A stretch of 64,000 bases of DNA from Aureimonas sp. AU12 (GCF_001463705.1 NZ_BBWH01000040.1:62001-126000), one strand, 5' to 3'; shown: positions 47,657 through 59,546, counted from the stretch's first letter. A program made the numbers and translations. Notes: a model not told the origin generated them from the letters alone.

Positions 47657-48292
47657 TCAGTTCGGGGGCGCCGCGTTCCCGGCGCTCGCCGCGCGCAGGG
47701 CCGGCAGCAGTCCGTCCGCCACCGCCCGAGGCGTCAGCGGCCCCGTCTGCTTCCAGAGGATGGTGCCTCCCGGCGAGACGAGGAAGGTTTCCGGCACGCC
47801 GTAGACCCCCCAGTCGATCGTCGAGCGCCCGGCATCGTCGACCCCCACGGCATCAAAGGGATTGCCGAGATCGCGCAGGAAGCCGGCGGCGTTTTCCGGC
47901 TTGTCCTTGTAGTTGATCGCCGAAATCTCCAGCCCCGTGGCCTCGAGCGCGGGATCGCGCGACAGCTGGAGCAGCAGCGGATGCTCCTCGCGGCAGGGCA
48001 CGCACCAGGACGCGAAGACATTGACGAGGCGCGGCCGCCCGTCGCCGCCCGCCGCGATCGCGAGGCCCGGCACCGGCATCCCGTTCGCACCCGTCAGGCC
48101 GGCCAGCGGCGGCAGCACGGTGGCCGGCGCGGGCTGGCCGATCAGCGCCGAGGGCAGCGTCTGCGGATCGTGGCCGGAGGCCAGCTGGTAGAGGAACAGC
48201 CCGGCGAGCGCCGCAAAGATCGCGACCGGCGCGAAGGCGATCCAGGGCCGGCGACGGCGCAGCGGCGAGGCGGTCTCGTCCGGCGCGCTCAC
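47657..48292 (-). CDS. ccmG: Cytochrome c maturation thioredoxin CcmG (DsbE)
   Basis: A 211-residue periplasmic thioredoxin anchored by an N-terminal helix (IAFAPVAIFAALAGLFLYQL). The active site is SWCVPC and the family segment YGVPETFLV is present. It reduces the heme-binding cysteines of apocytochrome c. It overlaps ccmD by four bases. An extra Pro/Ala-rich stretch sits between the anchor and the thioredoxin core. Confidence 0.92.
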   Translation of the reverse strand: MSAPDETASPLRRRRPWIAFAPVAIFAALAGLFLYQLASGHDPQTLPSALIGQPAPATVLPPLAGLTGANGMPVPGLAIAAGGDGRPRLVNVFASWCVPCREEHPLLLQLSRDPALEATGLEISAINYKDKPENAAGFLRDLGNPFDAVGVDDAGRSTIDWGVYGVPETFLVSPGGTILWKQTGPLTPRAVADGLLPALRAASAGNAAPPN

Positions 48293-48456
48293 GGAAGCGG
48301 CGCCGCCGGGCGCTTGCGCGGGCTGGACGCCTCCAGCTCGGCCAGCCGCGCCTTCGTGCGCCGCGCGTCGCGGGCGATCCAGGCGACGAGCCCGACGAGC
48401 GCGAGGGCCGACATGCCGTAGGCGGCGGCGACGAAGGCGGCGTAGTCGGCCGCCAT
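48289..48456 (-). CDS. ccmD: Heme exporter protein CcmD
   Basis: 55 residues with one membrane helix (AAYGMSALALVGLVAWIA) and a basic tail (RDARRTKARLAEL), the usual CcmD layout. It helps the CcmABC complex release heme-loaded CcmE. The start overlaps the ccmC stop (TGATG). Confidence 0.88.
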   Translation of the reverse strand: MAADYAAFVAAAYGMSALALVGLVAWIARDARRTKARLAELEASSPRKRPAAPLP

Positions 48457-49208
48457 CAGACGACGCTCAACGCCTGCCGGCGCGCCAGCGACAGGCAGCG
48501 GCGACGGCGGATCTCGGTGCGCATCGCCGTCAGGTGCAGGGCGAAGAACAGCGCGGTGAAGCCGGCGGCGCAGAGAAACAGCGGCCAAAGATAGGTGGCG
48601 GGCATCGAAGGCCCGCCCATGCGCAGCACGCTGGCGGGCTGATGCAGCGTGTTCCACCAGTCCACCGAGAACTTGATGATGGGGATGACAACGAAGCCGA
48701 CCACGACGAAGACGGCGGCCATCCGCCCGCCGCGCTGCGGCTCCTCGAAGGCGCGCGTCAGCGCGATCAGCCCGAGATACATCAGGAAGAGCACGAAGAC
48801 CGAGGTCAGCCGCGCGTCCCAGACCCACCAGGTGCCCCACATCGGCCGGCCCCAGATCGAGCCGGTGAAGAGGCAGAGAAAGGTGAAGACCGCGCCGATC
48901 GGCGCCGCCGTGCGGATGGCGACTTCCGCGATCGGATGACGCCAGACGAGGAGGCCGAGCGCCGAGACGCTCATCACCGTCCACACCATCATCGACAGCC
49001 AGGCGAAGGGCACGTGGATGAAGAGGATGCGAACCGTGATGCCCTGCTGGTAGTCTTCCGGCGCCTGCAGCGCGTAGAGGAGCCCGAAGCCCAGGCACGC
49101 GATCGCCAGGGCATAGACCCACGGCACCAGCTTACCCGTCAGCTCCAGGAAGCGCGTCGGGTTGGCGAGGAGGGCGAAACGGGAGGGGCGTGCGGCGAGG
49201 TCGCTCAT
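48456..49208 (-). CDS. ccmC: Heme exporter protein CcmC
   Basis: A 250-residue protein with six membrane helices. The tryptophan-rich heme-handling motif is WGTWWVWDARLTSV, flanked by conserved histidines. It loads heme on CcmE in the periplasm. Length is normal for CcmC. An acetyltransferase gene separates it from ccmB. Confidence 0.94.
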   Translation of the reverse strand: MSDLAARPSRFALLANPTRFLELTGKLVPWVYALAIACLGFGLLYALQAPEDYQQGITVRILFIHVPFAWLSMMVWTVMSVSALGLLVWRHPIAEVAIRTAAPIGAVFTFLCLFTGSIWGRPMWGTWWVWDARLTSVFVLFLMYLGLIALTRAFEEPQRGGRMAAVFVVVGFVVIPIIKFSVDWWNTLHQPASVLRMGGPSMPATYLWPLFLCAAGFTALFFALHLTAMRTEIRRRRCLSLARRQALSVV

Positions 49209-49295
49209 GGGGGCTTCGGCTGAGGTCCGTATCCCAGCGGTTTAGAACGACTCGAGCCCAGCGTCCATGACGGCGGCGCTCAACTTTGCGTCGGC

Positions 49296-49736
49296 TTAGC
49301 CCTCGCCGGCCCGACCGCCGATTCGCAGCGCCATGCCGATCGAGGCCGGCATCACCGGCTCGAAGCCGAACTTCGCATAGAGATGGCGCGCCTCGCCGTC
49401 GGCGACGAGGCTGACATAGGCGCTTTCGGGGGCGTTCTCGTGCAGCCACGCCATGAGGTCGCCGAAGATCCGCTTGCCGAGGCCGTGGCCCTGGTGCGCC
49501 GGCTCCACCGCCATGTCGACCACCTGGAAGAAGCAGCCGCCGTCGCCGATCACCCGGCCCATCGCCACCGCGCGGCCCTCGAAGCGCACGACGACGCCGT
49601 GGCAGGTGCCCGGCAGGCCGCGAAGCGCGGCGTCCTGCGTCTTCGGGCTGAGGCCGGACACGGCGCGAAGGCGGCGATAGTCGTCGACCGGGGGCGTCTC
49701 GGCGGTGAATGTGTAAAGCGCGGGATCGAAGGGCAT
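49296..49736 (-). CDS. GNAT-family N-acetyltransferase inside the ccm cluster
   Basis: 146 residues. The acetyl-CoA motif A is VVDMAVEPAHQGHGLGKRIFG, followed by LYAKFGFEPV. It begins 20 bases after ccmB and is followed by ccmC after 87 bases, so it is probably co-transcribed with cytochrome maturation genes. The substrate is unknown; many such enzymes acetylate small amines or drugs. Confidence 0.88.
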   Translation of the reverse strand: MPFDPALYTFTAETPPVDDYRRLRAVSGLSPKTQDAALRGLPGTCHGVVVRFEGRAVAMGRVIGDGGCFFQVVDMAVEPAHQGHGLGKRIFGDLMAWLHENAPESAYVSLVADGEARHLYAKFGFEPVMPASIGMALRIGGRAGEG

Positions 49737-49756
49737 GGGCTGTCGGGTCCGTCAGG

Positions 49757-50416
49757 TCAGTCGGCGGAAAGGCGGAGCGCGGCGGCGGCGGCGATCGTGC
49801 CGAGGACGCCGTAGAGAAGCGTCAGCGCCAGGAGAATGAGGAACGGCGCGCGAAACGGCTCGGCGTCGTTCACCGCACCATAGGTCGCGGCGACGCCGAA
49901 GATCAGCACCGGCAGCACCAGCGGCAGCACCAGCACCGAGACCAGCACGCCGCCGCGCGGCAGCGCCGCCGCCACCGCGGCGCCGACCGCACCGATGAGG
50001 ACGATCGCCGGCGTGCCGACGAGAAGCGTCAGCGCCGTGGCCAACAGCGCGCGTGGCTCGATCGCCAGGAGAAGGCCGAGGAGCGGCGAGGCCAGCACCA
50101 GCGGCAGGCAGGCCGCGCACCAGAGCGCGCCCGCCTTCGCGAGCACCACGAGCGGCAGCGGCAGCGGCCCGGCGAGATAGAGATCGAGCGTGCCGTCCTC
50201 GCGGTCGGCCTGGAACAGCCGGTCGAGCGTCAGCAGCGTCGCCAGCAGCGCCCCGATCCAGAGGATCGCCGGGCCGATGCGCGTCAGAAGCGCCAGATCC
50301 GGGCCGACGCCGAAGGGGATCGTCGCGACCACGGCCAGAAAGAACACGATGCCCGCCATGCCGCCGCCCGAACCCGACAGCTGCAGCCTGAGATCGCGCA
50401 GGAACAAGGCCCGCAT
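49757..50416 (-). CDS. ccmB: Heme exporter protein CcmB
   Basis: A 219-residue permease with six helices. It opens with [12 protein letters not shown], and FQADREDGTLDLYLAGPLPL is the typical CcmB loop. It partners the CcmA ATPase. It overlaps the ccmA stop by one base. Confidence 0.93.
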   Translation of the reverse strand: MRALFLRDLRLQLSGSGGGMAGIVFFLAVVATIPFGVGPDLALLTRIGPAILWIGALLATLLTLDRLFQADREDGTLDLYLAGPLPLPLVVLAKAGALWCAACLPLVLASPLLGLLLAIEPRALLATALTLLVGTPAIVLIGAVGAAVAAALPRGGVLVSVLVLPLVLPVLIFGVAATYGAVNDAEPFRAPFLILLALTLLYGVLGTIAAAAALRLSAD

Positions 50417-51096
50417 CACCCGATCTCGTCCCACGATCCGGGTTCGCCGGGTGCGGAACTCGCGAAAGCGTTCGGCGCGATCGCCTCCAGCCGCAGTTCC
50501 ACCGGCGCGTCGAGTTCCAGCGGCTGGTGCGTCGCGGCGATCACGATGCCCCCCGATCGCTGGCGCTCGCGGCAGAGCGAAGAGAACCGCGCCTGCGCCG
50601 CCCCATCGAGCGCCGCCGTCGGTTCGTCGAGGATCCAGACCGGCCGGTCGCTCACCAGCAGCCGCGCCATCGCCGCCCGCCGCCCCTGCCCCGCCGACAG
50701 GACGCCCGCCGGCAGGTCGCCGGCTCCCGCCAGATCCACCGCTTCGAGTGCCTCGCGCACGCCGAGCCCCGTGCCGCCGAGAAACCGCCGCCAGAAGCCC
50801 AGCTCCTCCGCCACGGTGCGCCCCGCCTTCAGCGCGTTGCGATGGCCGAGATAATGCGCGACCTCCGCCACGGCCCAAGCCGGTTCACCATCCGCCGCCA
50901 CCGCGCCCTCGACCCTCACAGATCCCGCCAGCGCCGGCAGCAATCCGGCGATCGTTCGCAGCAGCGTCGACTTGCCCGCCCCGTTCGCCCCCGTCACCAA
51001 CAGCGCCGACCCCGCCGGCAGCACGAGATCGATCGGCGGCACGACCACGCGCCCGCCCCGCCCCGCCGCCAGTCCCGTCAAACGCAGCGTGATCAA
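50416..51096 (-). CDS. ccmA: Cytochrome c biogenesis ATP-binding protein CcmA
   Basis: 226 residues. Walker A is [13 protein letters not shown], the signature is the CcmA-like [15 protein letters not shown], and Walker B is [12 protein letters not shown]. It powers release of heme-loaded CcmE. TTG 51096 has GAGGAGG about eight bases upstream; longer frames run into the repeat region. Divergent from acnA. ccmE, ccmF and ccmH are not in this window. Confidence 0.92.
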   Translation of the reverse strand: MITLRLTGLAAGRGGRVVVPPIDLVLPAGSALLVTGANGAGKSTLLRTIAGLLPALAGSVRVEGAVAADGEPAWAVAEVAHYLGHRNALKAGRTVAEELGFWRRFLGGTGLGVREALEAVDLAGAGDLPAGVLSAGQGRRAAMARLLVSDRPVWILDEPTAALDGAAQARFSSLCRERQRSGGIVIAATHQPLELDAPVELRLEAIAPNAFASSAPGEPGSWDEIG

Positions 51097-51225
51097 CGGC
51101 CCGGCCTCCTCGGTATGTCCTCCCCGCGTTCTGTCGCGCGGCGGGGGCGTTGGCAAGACGGAGCTTCGCCCTCGACCCACCCTTAGGGCGAGCCACGGGT
51201 CTCGCCCGTCCTGACGGACGGCCTC

Positions 51226-51363
51226 GAGGCCCTTGGAACCCCATCTGCTGTTTCCATCATCAGGGAAGGCCGGCGGCCCTCCCTGATGATGGACAAAAGA
51301 AAAGGAGGGTCCGGGACTTCTGTCCCGGACGAGGCACGGGGCGGCAGCCCCGCCATGCCACCC
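51226..51363 (+). repeat. Multi-hairpin intergenic repeat, copy 1
   Basis: Shares GAGGCCCTTGGAACCCCATC, a central hairpin, GGGTCCGGG and GGGGCGGCAGCCCCGCCATG with copy 2 at 59547. The central stem pairs TCCATCATCAGGGA (51253-51266) with TCCCTGATGATGGA (51280-51293), then an A-C mismatch, GGCC/GGCC and loop GGC. A second hairpin is TCCGGGAC/GTCCCGGA and a third is GGGGC/GCCCC. Confidence 0.75.
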
Positions 51364-51429
51364 GCTGGTCCCGCAGCGCACGCGAAGTTGACGCGAGGCC
51401 GGATTTTCGGGGGTCGCAGGCGTGCTGGG

Positions 51430-51463
51430 GCCTTTATAGCCATTACAAACTTGCCTATAAGGC
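51430..51463 (+). promoter_or_regulatory. Imperfect inverted repeat upstream of acnA
   Basis: GCCTTTATAG (51430-51439) pairs with CTATAAGGC (51455-51463) over nine base pairs with one bulged T and a 15-base loop. It is AT-rich against its surroundings. Candidate regulator site or leader hairpin, about 190 bases before the acnA start. Confidence 0.35.
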
Positions 51464-51652
51464 GCTCAACCACTCCAGCGACCGGCGTGGAGTCATCAGC
51501 GCCGATCTCAAGTGGCCTGCCTGCGTGGCGGGTCCCGGGGCGGACGGGCGGAAATGGTCGTACCCGCATCTTCCAACGTGCCCGCGTCTCGCGGGTGCGG
51601 CGGTCGTTCGCCTTTCGGACATGTCATGGTTCGAGAAGGAACGAGAGCCCCA

Positions 51653-54406
<2,754 letters not shown>

Positions 54407-54446
54407 AAACGGCTTGGGGGCCGCTTCTCGGCCCCTCGCCTCATCG

Positions 54447-54482
54447 CGCCGCCGCCCTCCCGACCGGGGGCGGCGGCGTTTT
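54447..54482 (+). terminator. Intrinsic terminator of acnA
   Basis: CGCCGCCGCCC (54447-54457) pairs with GGGCGGCGGCG (54468-54478) around a ten-base loop, followed by TTTT (54479-54482). Confidence 0.85.
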
Positions 54483-54726
54483 CATGCCGCGATCACGTCC
54501 AGCGAACATGGGTTTGCCGGATGTGATCGAGGTCTCGTTTGGTCCGCCGGGTCCGACGACGAAGCCTGTCCGCTTCGTCTGCCGATGCCTTGGCGCAACC
54601 CGCGGAGCCGGCGGCGCCCGGCGCATCACCCCCAAGTGAAGCCGGCGCGATGGCGCGGGCGGTTGGGTTCTGCGAGGGATGTGCCATCTCTCGATGCGAC
54701 GAAGACGAACAGGAGCGATCGCCATC

Positions 54727-55518
54727 GTGCGCAACACGGCCGCCACCGCGCTGACCATCGGCTTCCTGGCTTGGGCGACCATCGTGCGCCCCGGCCCGGC
54801 GCTGGCCGGTGACAGCACCGCGACGAGCCGCGGCGTCTCGGGGGTGGTGGAGCTTTTCACCAGCCAGGGCTGCGCCTCCTGCCCGCCCGCCGACACGCTG
54901 CTCGCCCGCCTCTCGGGGCCGGGCATCGTCGCCCTCGCCTATCACGTGGACTACTGGGACTATATCGGCTGGGAGGACCCGCTGGGCTCGCGCAACAATG
55001 TCGAGCGCCAGAAGACCTATGCCAAGCGCCTGCGCACCGGCGCCCTGACGACGCCGCAGGCGGTGGTCAACGGCGTCGCGGCCGTGGCGGGCGGCGACGA
55101 GGCGGCGATCCGGCGGATCCTTGAGACCGAGCCGCTGGCCGGCGGGCCGGGCTCGGGCGGCACCGTGCCGGAGGTGCGCCTGGAAACGCAGGGGGACACG
55201 CTGCATGTCTTCGCCCGCAGCGGCCCGCTCGCGCCGGGCGACCGCCCGCCGGTGCTGATCTTCGTGACCTTCATCGACGAGACGCGCACCGCCGTGACGC
55301 GCGGCGAGAACACCGGGCACGAGCTCGTCAACACCCATGCGGTGCGCGACTGGCGGGTGGTGGGCACCGTGACCGACGAGGACATGCGCATCGACATGCC
55401 GATCGGGCTGCTGGCCGACCCCGATGGCCTGCGCACCGGCTGCGCCGCGCTGCTCCAGGCGGTCGGCCCCGGCAACAAGCCGGGCCGTATCCTCGCGGCG
55501 GCCTCGCTCGAATTCTGA
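54727..55518 (+). CDS. DUF1223-family secreted thioredoxin-like protein
   Basis: About 263 residues. An N-terminal signal (TALTIGFLAWATIVRPGPALA) precedes a core that opens with VELFTSQGCASCPPADTLL, the DUF1223 signature with a CxxC pair, then YHVDYWDYIGWEDP. The fold is thioredoxin-like; the function is unknown but it is exported. GTG 54727 has AGGAG 11 bases upstream; ATG 54694 and 54679 are in-frame alternatives that would lengthen the signal. It follows acnA after its terminator, so it is a separate unit. Confidence 0.88.
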   Translation: MRNTAATALTIGFLAWATIVRPGPALAGDSTATSRGVSGVVELFTSQGCASCPPADTLLARLSGPGIVALAYHVDYWDYIGWEDPLGSRNNVERQKTYAKRLRTGALTTPQAVVNGVAAVAGGDEAAIRRILETEPLAGGPGSGGTVPEVRLETQGDTLHVFARSGPLAPGDRPPVLIFVTFIDETRTAVTRGENTGHELVNTHAVRDWRVVGTVTDEDMRIDMPIGLLADPDGLRTGCAALLQAVGPGNKPGRILAAASLEF

Positions 55519-55681
55519 TCCGAACCAGCGCGTTGCGACGCCCGCCGCCGCCACGCGGCGCGATGCAGTCGGAACCGCCACCAGCGGCGCGTTGCAACGA
55601 ACGTCGCGGTCCCCATCTTCATGACAGGATGATGTCGCACTCTTGCCGGAGACCGGGTGCGACCCTCGAAGGGGAAGACGA

Positions 55682-56053
55682 TTGACCGAAGTGACGAACG
55701 AGCGTTCCGCCGCCCTCATCGATCTCGCCGAGATCCGGGGGGCGAACGCGCTTCCCGTGGTCTCCTTCGATCGGCACGAACTCGGGCAGATCCTGCGCGT
55801 CTACGGGCGCATGGTCTCGGCCGGCGAATGGCGCGACTACGCGATCGACACCCTGCGCGACCGCGCGGTGTTCTCGATCTTCCGGCGCTTCAGCGAGATG
55901 CCGCTCTACCGCGTCGAGAAGAACCCCAAACTCGCCCGCAAGCAGGGCGCCTACAGCGTGGTGGCCGCGGGCGGCCTCGTGATGAAGCGCGGCCACGACC
56001 TCGCCCTCGTGCTGCGCGTCTTCGACAAGTCGCTGAAGCTCGTCGAAGACTGA
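55682..56053 (+). CDS. DUF2794 protein
   Basis: A 123-residue soluble protein with VSFDRHELGQILRVYGRMVS, GEWRDYAIDTLRDRAVFSIF and NPKLARKQGAYSVVAAGGLV, the pattern of DUF2794 proteins of Alphaproteobacteria. No function is known. TTG 55682 has GGGGAAG five bases upstream; GTG 55691 is possible. It is convergent with the efflux pump gene. Confidence 0.85.
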   Translation: MTEVTNERSAALIDLAEIRGANALPVVSFDRHELGQILRVYGRMVSAGEWRDYAIDTLRDRAVFSIFRRFSEMPLYRVEKNPKLARKQGAYSVVAAGGLVMKRGHDLALVLRVFDKSLKLVED

Positions 56054-56072
56054 AGCGTTACGCCCTGCGGCG

Positions 56073-57563
56073 CTACCGGGTGTGTTCGAGGCTCTCGCTG
56101 ACCTCGGCCGCCGGCCGCTTCACGGTTTCGGCGATCCGGCCGTGGCCGCTGATCTCGCGGCCGGCATCGGCGGCAAAGCGCAGGTTCCAGACCGTCGCCG
56201 CCAGCGAGATCGCCACCACCACCGCAAAGGCCGCCGAGAAGTCCGAGAGCTGCGGCTCGCCGTGCCCCTGGACGCGCATCGAGCCGTTCAGCGCCAGCGC
56301 GGCGACGCAGATGCCGAGCGACAGCATCAGCTGCTGGAAGGTCGTGTAGAAGCTCGTCGCCGAACTCATCTGCGCCGGGGAGATCCGGTCGTAGGCCACC
56401 GTGTTGTAGGCGGTGAACTGGAACGACATCGAGAAGCCGCAGCAGACCAGCACCCCGAAGATCAACGGCAGCGGCCAGTCCGGCCGGAAGAAGGCGCAGG
56501 CGCCGTAAAGCAGCGCCGCGACGATCCCGTTCGCCGCCAGCGCGTTGCGGAAGCCGAAGCGCCGCAGCAGCCGGGGCGCCAACGCCTTCATCATCAGCGA
56601 GCCGATCGCGGTGGCGATGGTGATCAGACCGCTCGTCGCCGCCGAAAGCCCGAAGCCGAGCTGCATCATCAGCGGCAGCAGGAACGGATGCGCCCCTTGC
56701 GTGATGCGCGTCAGCGATCCCGCGATCACCGAGGTTCCGAACGAGGGCACGCGCATCAGGGCGGGATCGAGGATCGGCGCGGGGTGACCCTTCGCATGGC
56801 GAAGATAAAGACCGCCGGTGACGAGACCCACCGCGATCAAGGCCAGCGCCATCAGCCCCTCGCCGTCGCGGCTGGCGCTCTCGAAGCCGAAGAGGAGCGA
56901 GCCCAGCGAGACGCCCGACAGGACCATGCCGACGGCGTCGAACGGACCGGTGCGCTCGCCCTTCGTCTCGTCGATGAAGAGGCTGACGAGCACCATGCCG
57001 ATGAGGCCGATGGGCACGTTGATGTAGAAGATCCAGCGCCAGTCCGCATAGGTGACGATGAGGCCGCCGACCGGCGGTCCGAGGATCGGCCCGATGAGCG
57101 CGGGCACGAGGAGCCAGGACATCGCCGAGACGAGGTCGCGCCGCTCCACCGAGCGCAGCAGCACGAGGCGCCCGACCGGCATCATCATCGCCCCGCCGAG
57201 GCCCTGCAGCAGCCGCGCGACCACGAGGAAGCCAAGCGAGGGTGCCTGCGCGCACAGAACCGAGCCGACGACGAAGACCCCGATCGCGGCGCGGAACACG
57301 GTGCGCGAGCCCCAGCGGTCGGCCACCGCGCCGCTGACGGGAATGAACACCGCGAGGCTGATCAGGTAGGAGGTGAGCGCGATGCTCATCGAGGGCGCGC
57401 CGACGCCGAAATCACGCGCCATCGTGGGCAGCGCCGTCGCCAGGATGGTGGCGTCGAGCTGCTCCATGAACATGGCGCTGGCGACGATGAGGGCGACGGT
57501 GCGAAAGTTGCGCCGGGCGGGCGCGATGCCGGCAAGGCCGACGCTGGGAGACTGAACCGACAT
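56073..57563 (-). CDS. DHA2-family (EmrB/QacA-like) MFS drug efflux transporter
   Basis: 496 residues with about 14 membrane helices. The first helix has EQLDATILATALPTMARDFG (motif D1 of DHA2), the loop GAVADRWGSRTVFRA is MFS motif A, and GPILGPPVGGLIV is antiporter motif C. It exports hydrophobic compounds in exchange for protons. No adjacent membrane fusion protein (EmrA) gene is present, so it may act alone. Substrates unknown. Confidence 0.92.
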   Translation of the reverse strand: MSVQSPSVGLAGIAPARRNFRTVALIVASAMFMEQLDATILATALPTMARDFGVGAPSMSIALTSYLISLAVFIPVSGAVADRWGSRTVFRAAIGVFVVGSVLCAQAPSLGFLVVARLLQGLGGAMMMPVGRLVLLRSVERRDLVSAMSWLLVPALIGPILGPPVGGLIVTYADWRWIFYINVPIGLIGMVLVSLFIDETKGERTGPFDAVGMVLSGVSLGSLLFGFESASRDGEGLMALALIAVGLVTGGLYLRHAKGHPAPILDPALMRVPSFGTSVIAGSLTRITQGAHPFLLPLMMQLGFGLSAATSGLITIATAIGSLMMKALAPRLLRRFGFRNALAANGIVAALLYGACAFFRPDWPLPLIFGVLVCCGFSMSFQFTAYNTVAYDRISPAQMSSATSFYTTFQQLMLSLGICVAALALNGSMRVQGHGEPQLSDFSAAFAVVVAISLAATVWNLRFAADAGREISGHGRIAETVKRPAAEVSESLEHTR

Positions 57564-57830
57564 GGGATCGAAACGAACGCTTCACGGGCGGCGACGAGCC
57601 GGGCCGCCGGACGGCGTGACACCTTCGATGGGAATCGCAAGGGGGACATACGGTTTCGGGTCGCCGATGGCCAGTCCTTCGCCGGTCACAATCGTCGCGT
57701 CTGCGAAATGCCGCTGCGAGCGCCGAGCGGCCGGAGGGATGGCAGCCGGCGAGATCGCGACGGGTTCGGGCAACCGACAAACGGCAGAACGGAGGGCGTG
57801 CGCGGGTTTTCCGGCAAGGGCGAGGGTTCG

Positions 57831-58238
57831 ATGAGCAACGGCGACGAGACACCCCAGGCGGAGCGCAACCCGCCGACGATCCGCACGATCGCCATGCCGG
57901 CCGACACCAACCCCGCCGGCGACATCTTCGGCGGATGGCTGCTGGCGCAGATGGATCTCGCCGCCGGCGCCGCGGCCGCCCGGCGCGCCCGCGGCCGCTG
58001 TGCCACGATCGCCATCGACGCCATGCAGTTCCTCAAGCCCGTCTATGTCGGCGACGAGGTCAGCCTCTATGCCGAGGTGGTCGCGGTCGGCCGCACCTCC
58101 ATGCGCATCGCCGTCGAAGCCTGGCGCCGCTCTCGCGAAAGCGAAGACACCGAGCAGGTGACGCGCGGCCAGTTCACCTTCGTTGCCATCGACGCCGACC
58201 GGAAGCCCCGCTCGATCGAGCCACGCGGCCTCCCCTGA
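57831..58238 (+). CDS. Acyl-CoA thioesterase, YciA-like hotdog protein
   Basis: 135 residues. The hotdog helix motif NPAGDIFGGWLLAQMDLAAG and the following MQFLKPVYVGDEV are typical of YciA acyl-CoA thioesterases, which release free CoA and fatty or short-chain acids in the cytoplasm. ATG 57831 has GAGGG four bases upstream. The 267 bases before it, divergent from the efflux gene, hold no recognisable gene. Confidence 0.92.
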   Translation: MSNGDETPQAERNPPTIRTIAMPADTNPAGDIFGGWLLAQMDLAAGAAAARRARGRCATIAIDAMQFLKPVYVGDEVSLYAEVVAVGRTSMRIAVEAWRRSRESEDTEQVTRGQFTFVAIDADRKPRSIEPRGLP

Positions 58239-58260
58239 GGCCAAGTGCAGGGTCGCCGGG

Positions 58261-58833
58261 TCAGGCCGCCTCGATCGAGCGCCAGCGATGCAGCACGGTG
58301 CCGGTCTCGCGCTCGAACCGGAAGACATGGCCTTGGGCCCGCTGATCCTCGGCCCGCGTGATCGCAAGCCCCAGGAGGTGACAGAGCAGCAGCGTGCCGA
58401 CGCCGCCATGGGTGACGATCACGACGTCTCCCGCGGGCGAGGCCCGCAGCACCGACGCAACGGCCGCTCGCATGCGCGCCTGCGCATCCACCGCCCGTTC
58501 CCAGCCCCGCACGCTCTCGTCCGGCGTTGCGAAGAAGGCATCCGCCGTCCGTTCGAACTCCGGTGCGGGCAGGAAGCCCGTCGCGGAGCGATCGTTCTCG
58601 CCGAGATCCTCGTCCACCCCAACCGGCAGGCCGAAGGGCGCTGCCAACAGACCCGCGGCTTCGATCGCCTTCACTTCCCGGCTCGCCCAGACCGCCGCCG
58701 GTGGCTCGAACCCGGGACGCTCCGCCAGGCCGCGCATGCGCGCGATGCCGCGCTCCGACAAGCGCCATGACGGCACCGGCCGTGCGGGATCGACGATCAC
58801 CTCCGGATGGGTGACGATCATCACCGTCGCCAT
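58261..58833 (-). CDS. Histidine phosphatase-like protein with altered RHG motif
   Basis: 190 residues in the phosphoglycerate mutase/histidine phosphatase fold. The usual RHG at the N-terminus is THP (MIVTHPEV), so the histidine is kept but the arginine is lost. Later motifs look normal: VWASREVKAIEAA, the GENDRS region, and the second histidine in VTHGGVGTLLL. Activity may be weakened or changed. It is convergent with the thioesterase gene. Confidence 0.82.
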   Translation of the reverse strand: MATVMIVTHPEVIVDPARPVPSWRLSERGIARMRGLAERPGFEPPAAVWASREVKAIEAAGLLAAPFGLPVGVDEDLGENDRSATGFLPAPEFERTADAFFATPDESVRGWERAVDAQARMRAAVASVLRASPAGDVVIVTHGGVGTLLLCHLLGLAITRAEDQRAQGHVFRFERETGTVLHRWRSIEAA

Positions 58834-58870
58834 CGATCGGACTTCCCGCGCTCGGCCCGCGCCGGTCCCG

Positions 58871-59428
58871 TCAGCCCAGCGTGCCCGGAAACACCGTCTC
58901 GTCCGGCATCGTCCCGTTTCCGTCGCCGAGCCGGTACTGCATGAACACCGTGTCGATCCAGCGGCCGAACTTGAACCCCGAACCCTCGAAGAGACCGATG
59001 TGCCGGAAGCCGACGCGCTCGTGCAACTTGATCGAGGGCTGGTGATCGGAGCCGCCGATCACCGCGATCATCTGACGGAACCCCTTCTCCTGGCACAGCT
59101 CCACGAGCCGTCGCAGGAGCGCCGTGCCGATGCCCTGGCCCTTGGCCTGCGGCAGCATGTAGATCGAATCTTCCACCGACCAGCGATAGGCCGGCCGCGC
59201 CCGGAACGGCCCCGCATAGGCATAGGCCACCACCTCCCCATGCGCGTCGACCGCGACGATGTAGGGGTAGCCCTGCCCCGTCAGGTTGCGAAACCGCACC
59301 GTCATCTCCGCTTCGTCCGGCGGCATCAGTTCGTAGGTCGCCGTGCCGTGCAGAACCGCGTCCTCGTAGATCCGCTGCAGCGCCGGCACGTCGTCGAGAC
59401 CGGCGTCGCGGAGGGTGAATGCACTCAT
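58871..59428 (-). CDS. GNAT N-acetyltransferase, phosphinothricin acetyltransferase-like
   Basis: 185 residues. The pattern follows the PAT/MnaT subgroup: IRDAGLDDVP-like start, YAYAGPFRARPAYRWSVEDS, the acetyl-CoA motif QAKGQGIGTALLRRL, and HERVGFRHIG. Such enzymes acetylate phosphinothricin or methionine sulfone/sulfoximine. I chose ATG 59428; GTG 59458 adds ten residues. An intergenic repeat lies just upstream. Confidence 0.88.
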   Translation of the reverse strand: MSAFTLRDAGLDDVPALQRIYEDAVLHGTATYELMPPDEAEMTVRFRNLTGQGYPYIVAVDAHGEVVAYAYAGPFRARPAYRWSVEDSIYMLPQAKGQGIGTALLRRLVELCQEKGFRQMIAVIGGSDHQPSIKLHERVGFRHIGLFEGSGFKFGRWIDTVFMQYRLGDGNGTMPDETVFPGTLG

Positions 59429-59546
59429 GAACCAAGGACCTCGCCTGTCGGGAATCACTGCCGCCGACCATAGGCGCGCCGCCCGGGCGGCTCAACGTAG
59501 TCGGTGGGTGGAAAGACGGGGCGCTGCCCCGACCCGCCAAGGGCCT

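Larger units (their letters stand above)
51097..51652. other. 556-base region between ccmA and acnA
   Basis: No gene is supported. It contains one copy of a multi-hairpin repeat (51226-51363) and, nearer acnA, an imperfect inverted repeat (51430-51463). The acnA promoter must lie here; TTGACG at 51388-51393 is a possible -35, but I see no good -10. Confidence 0.6.
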
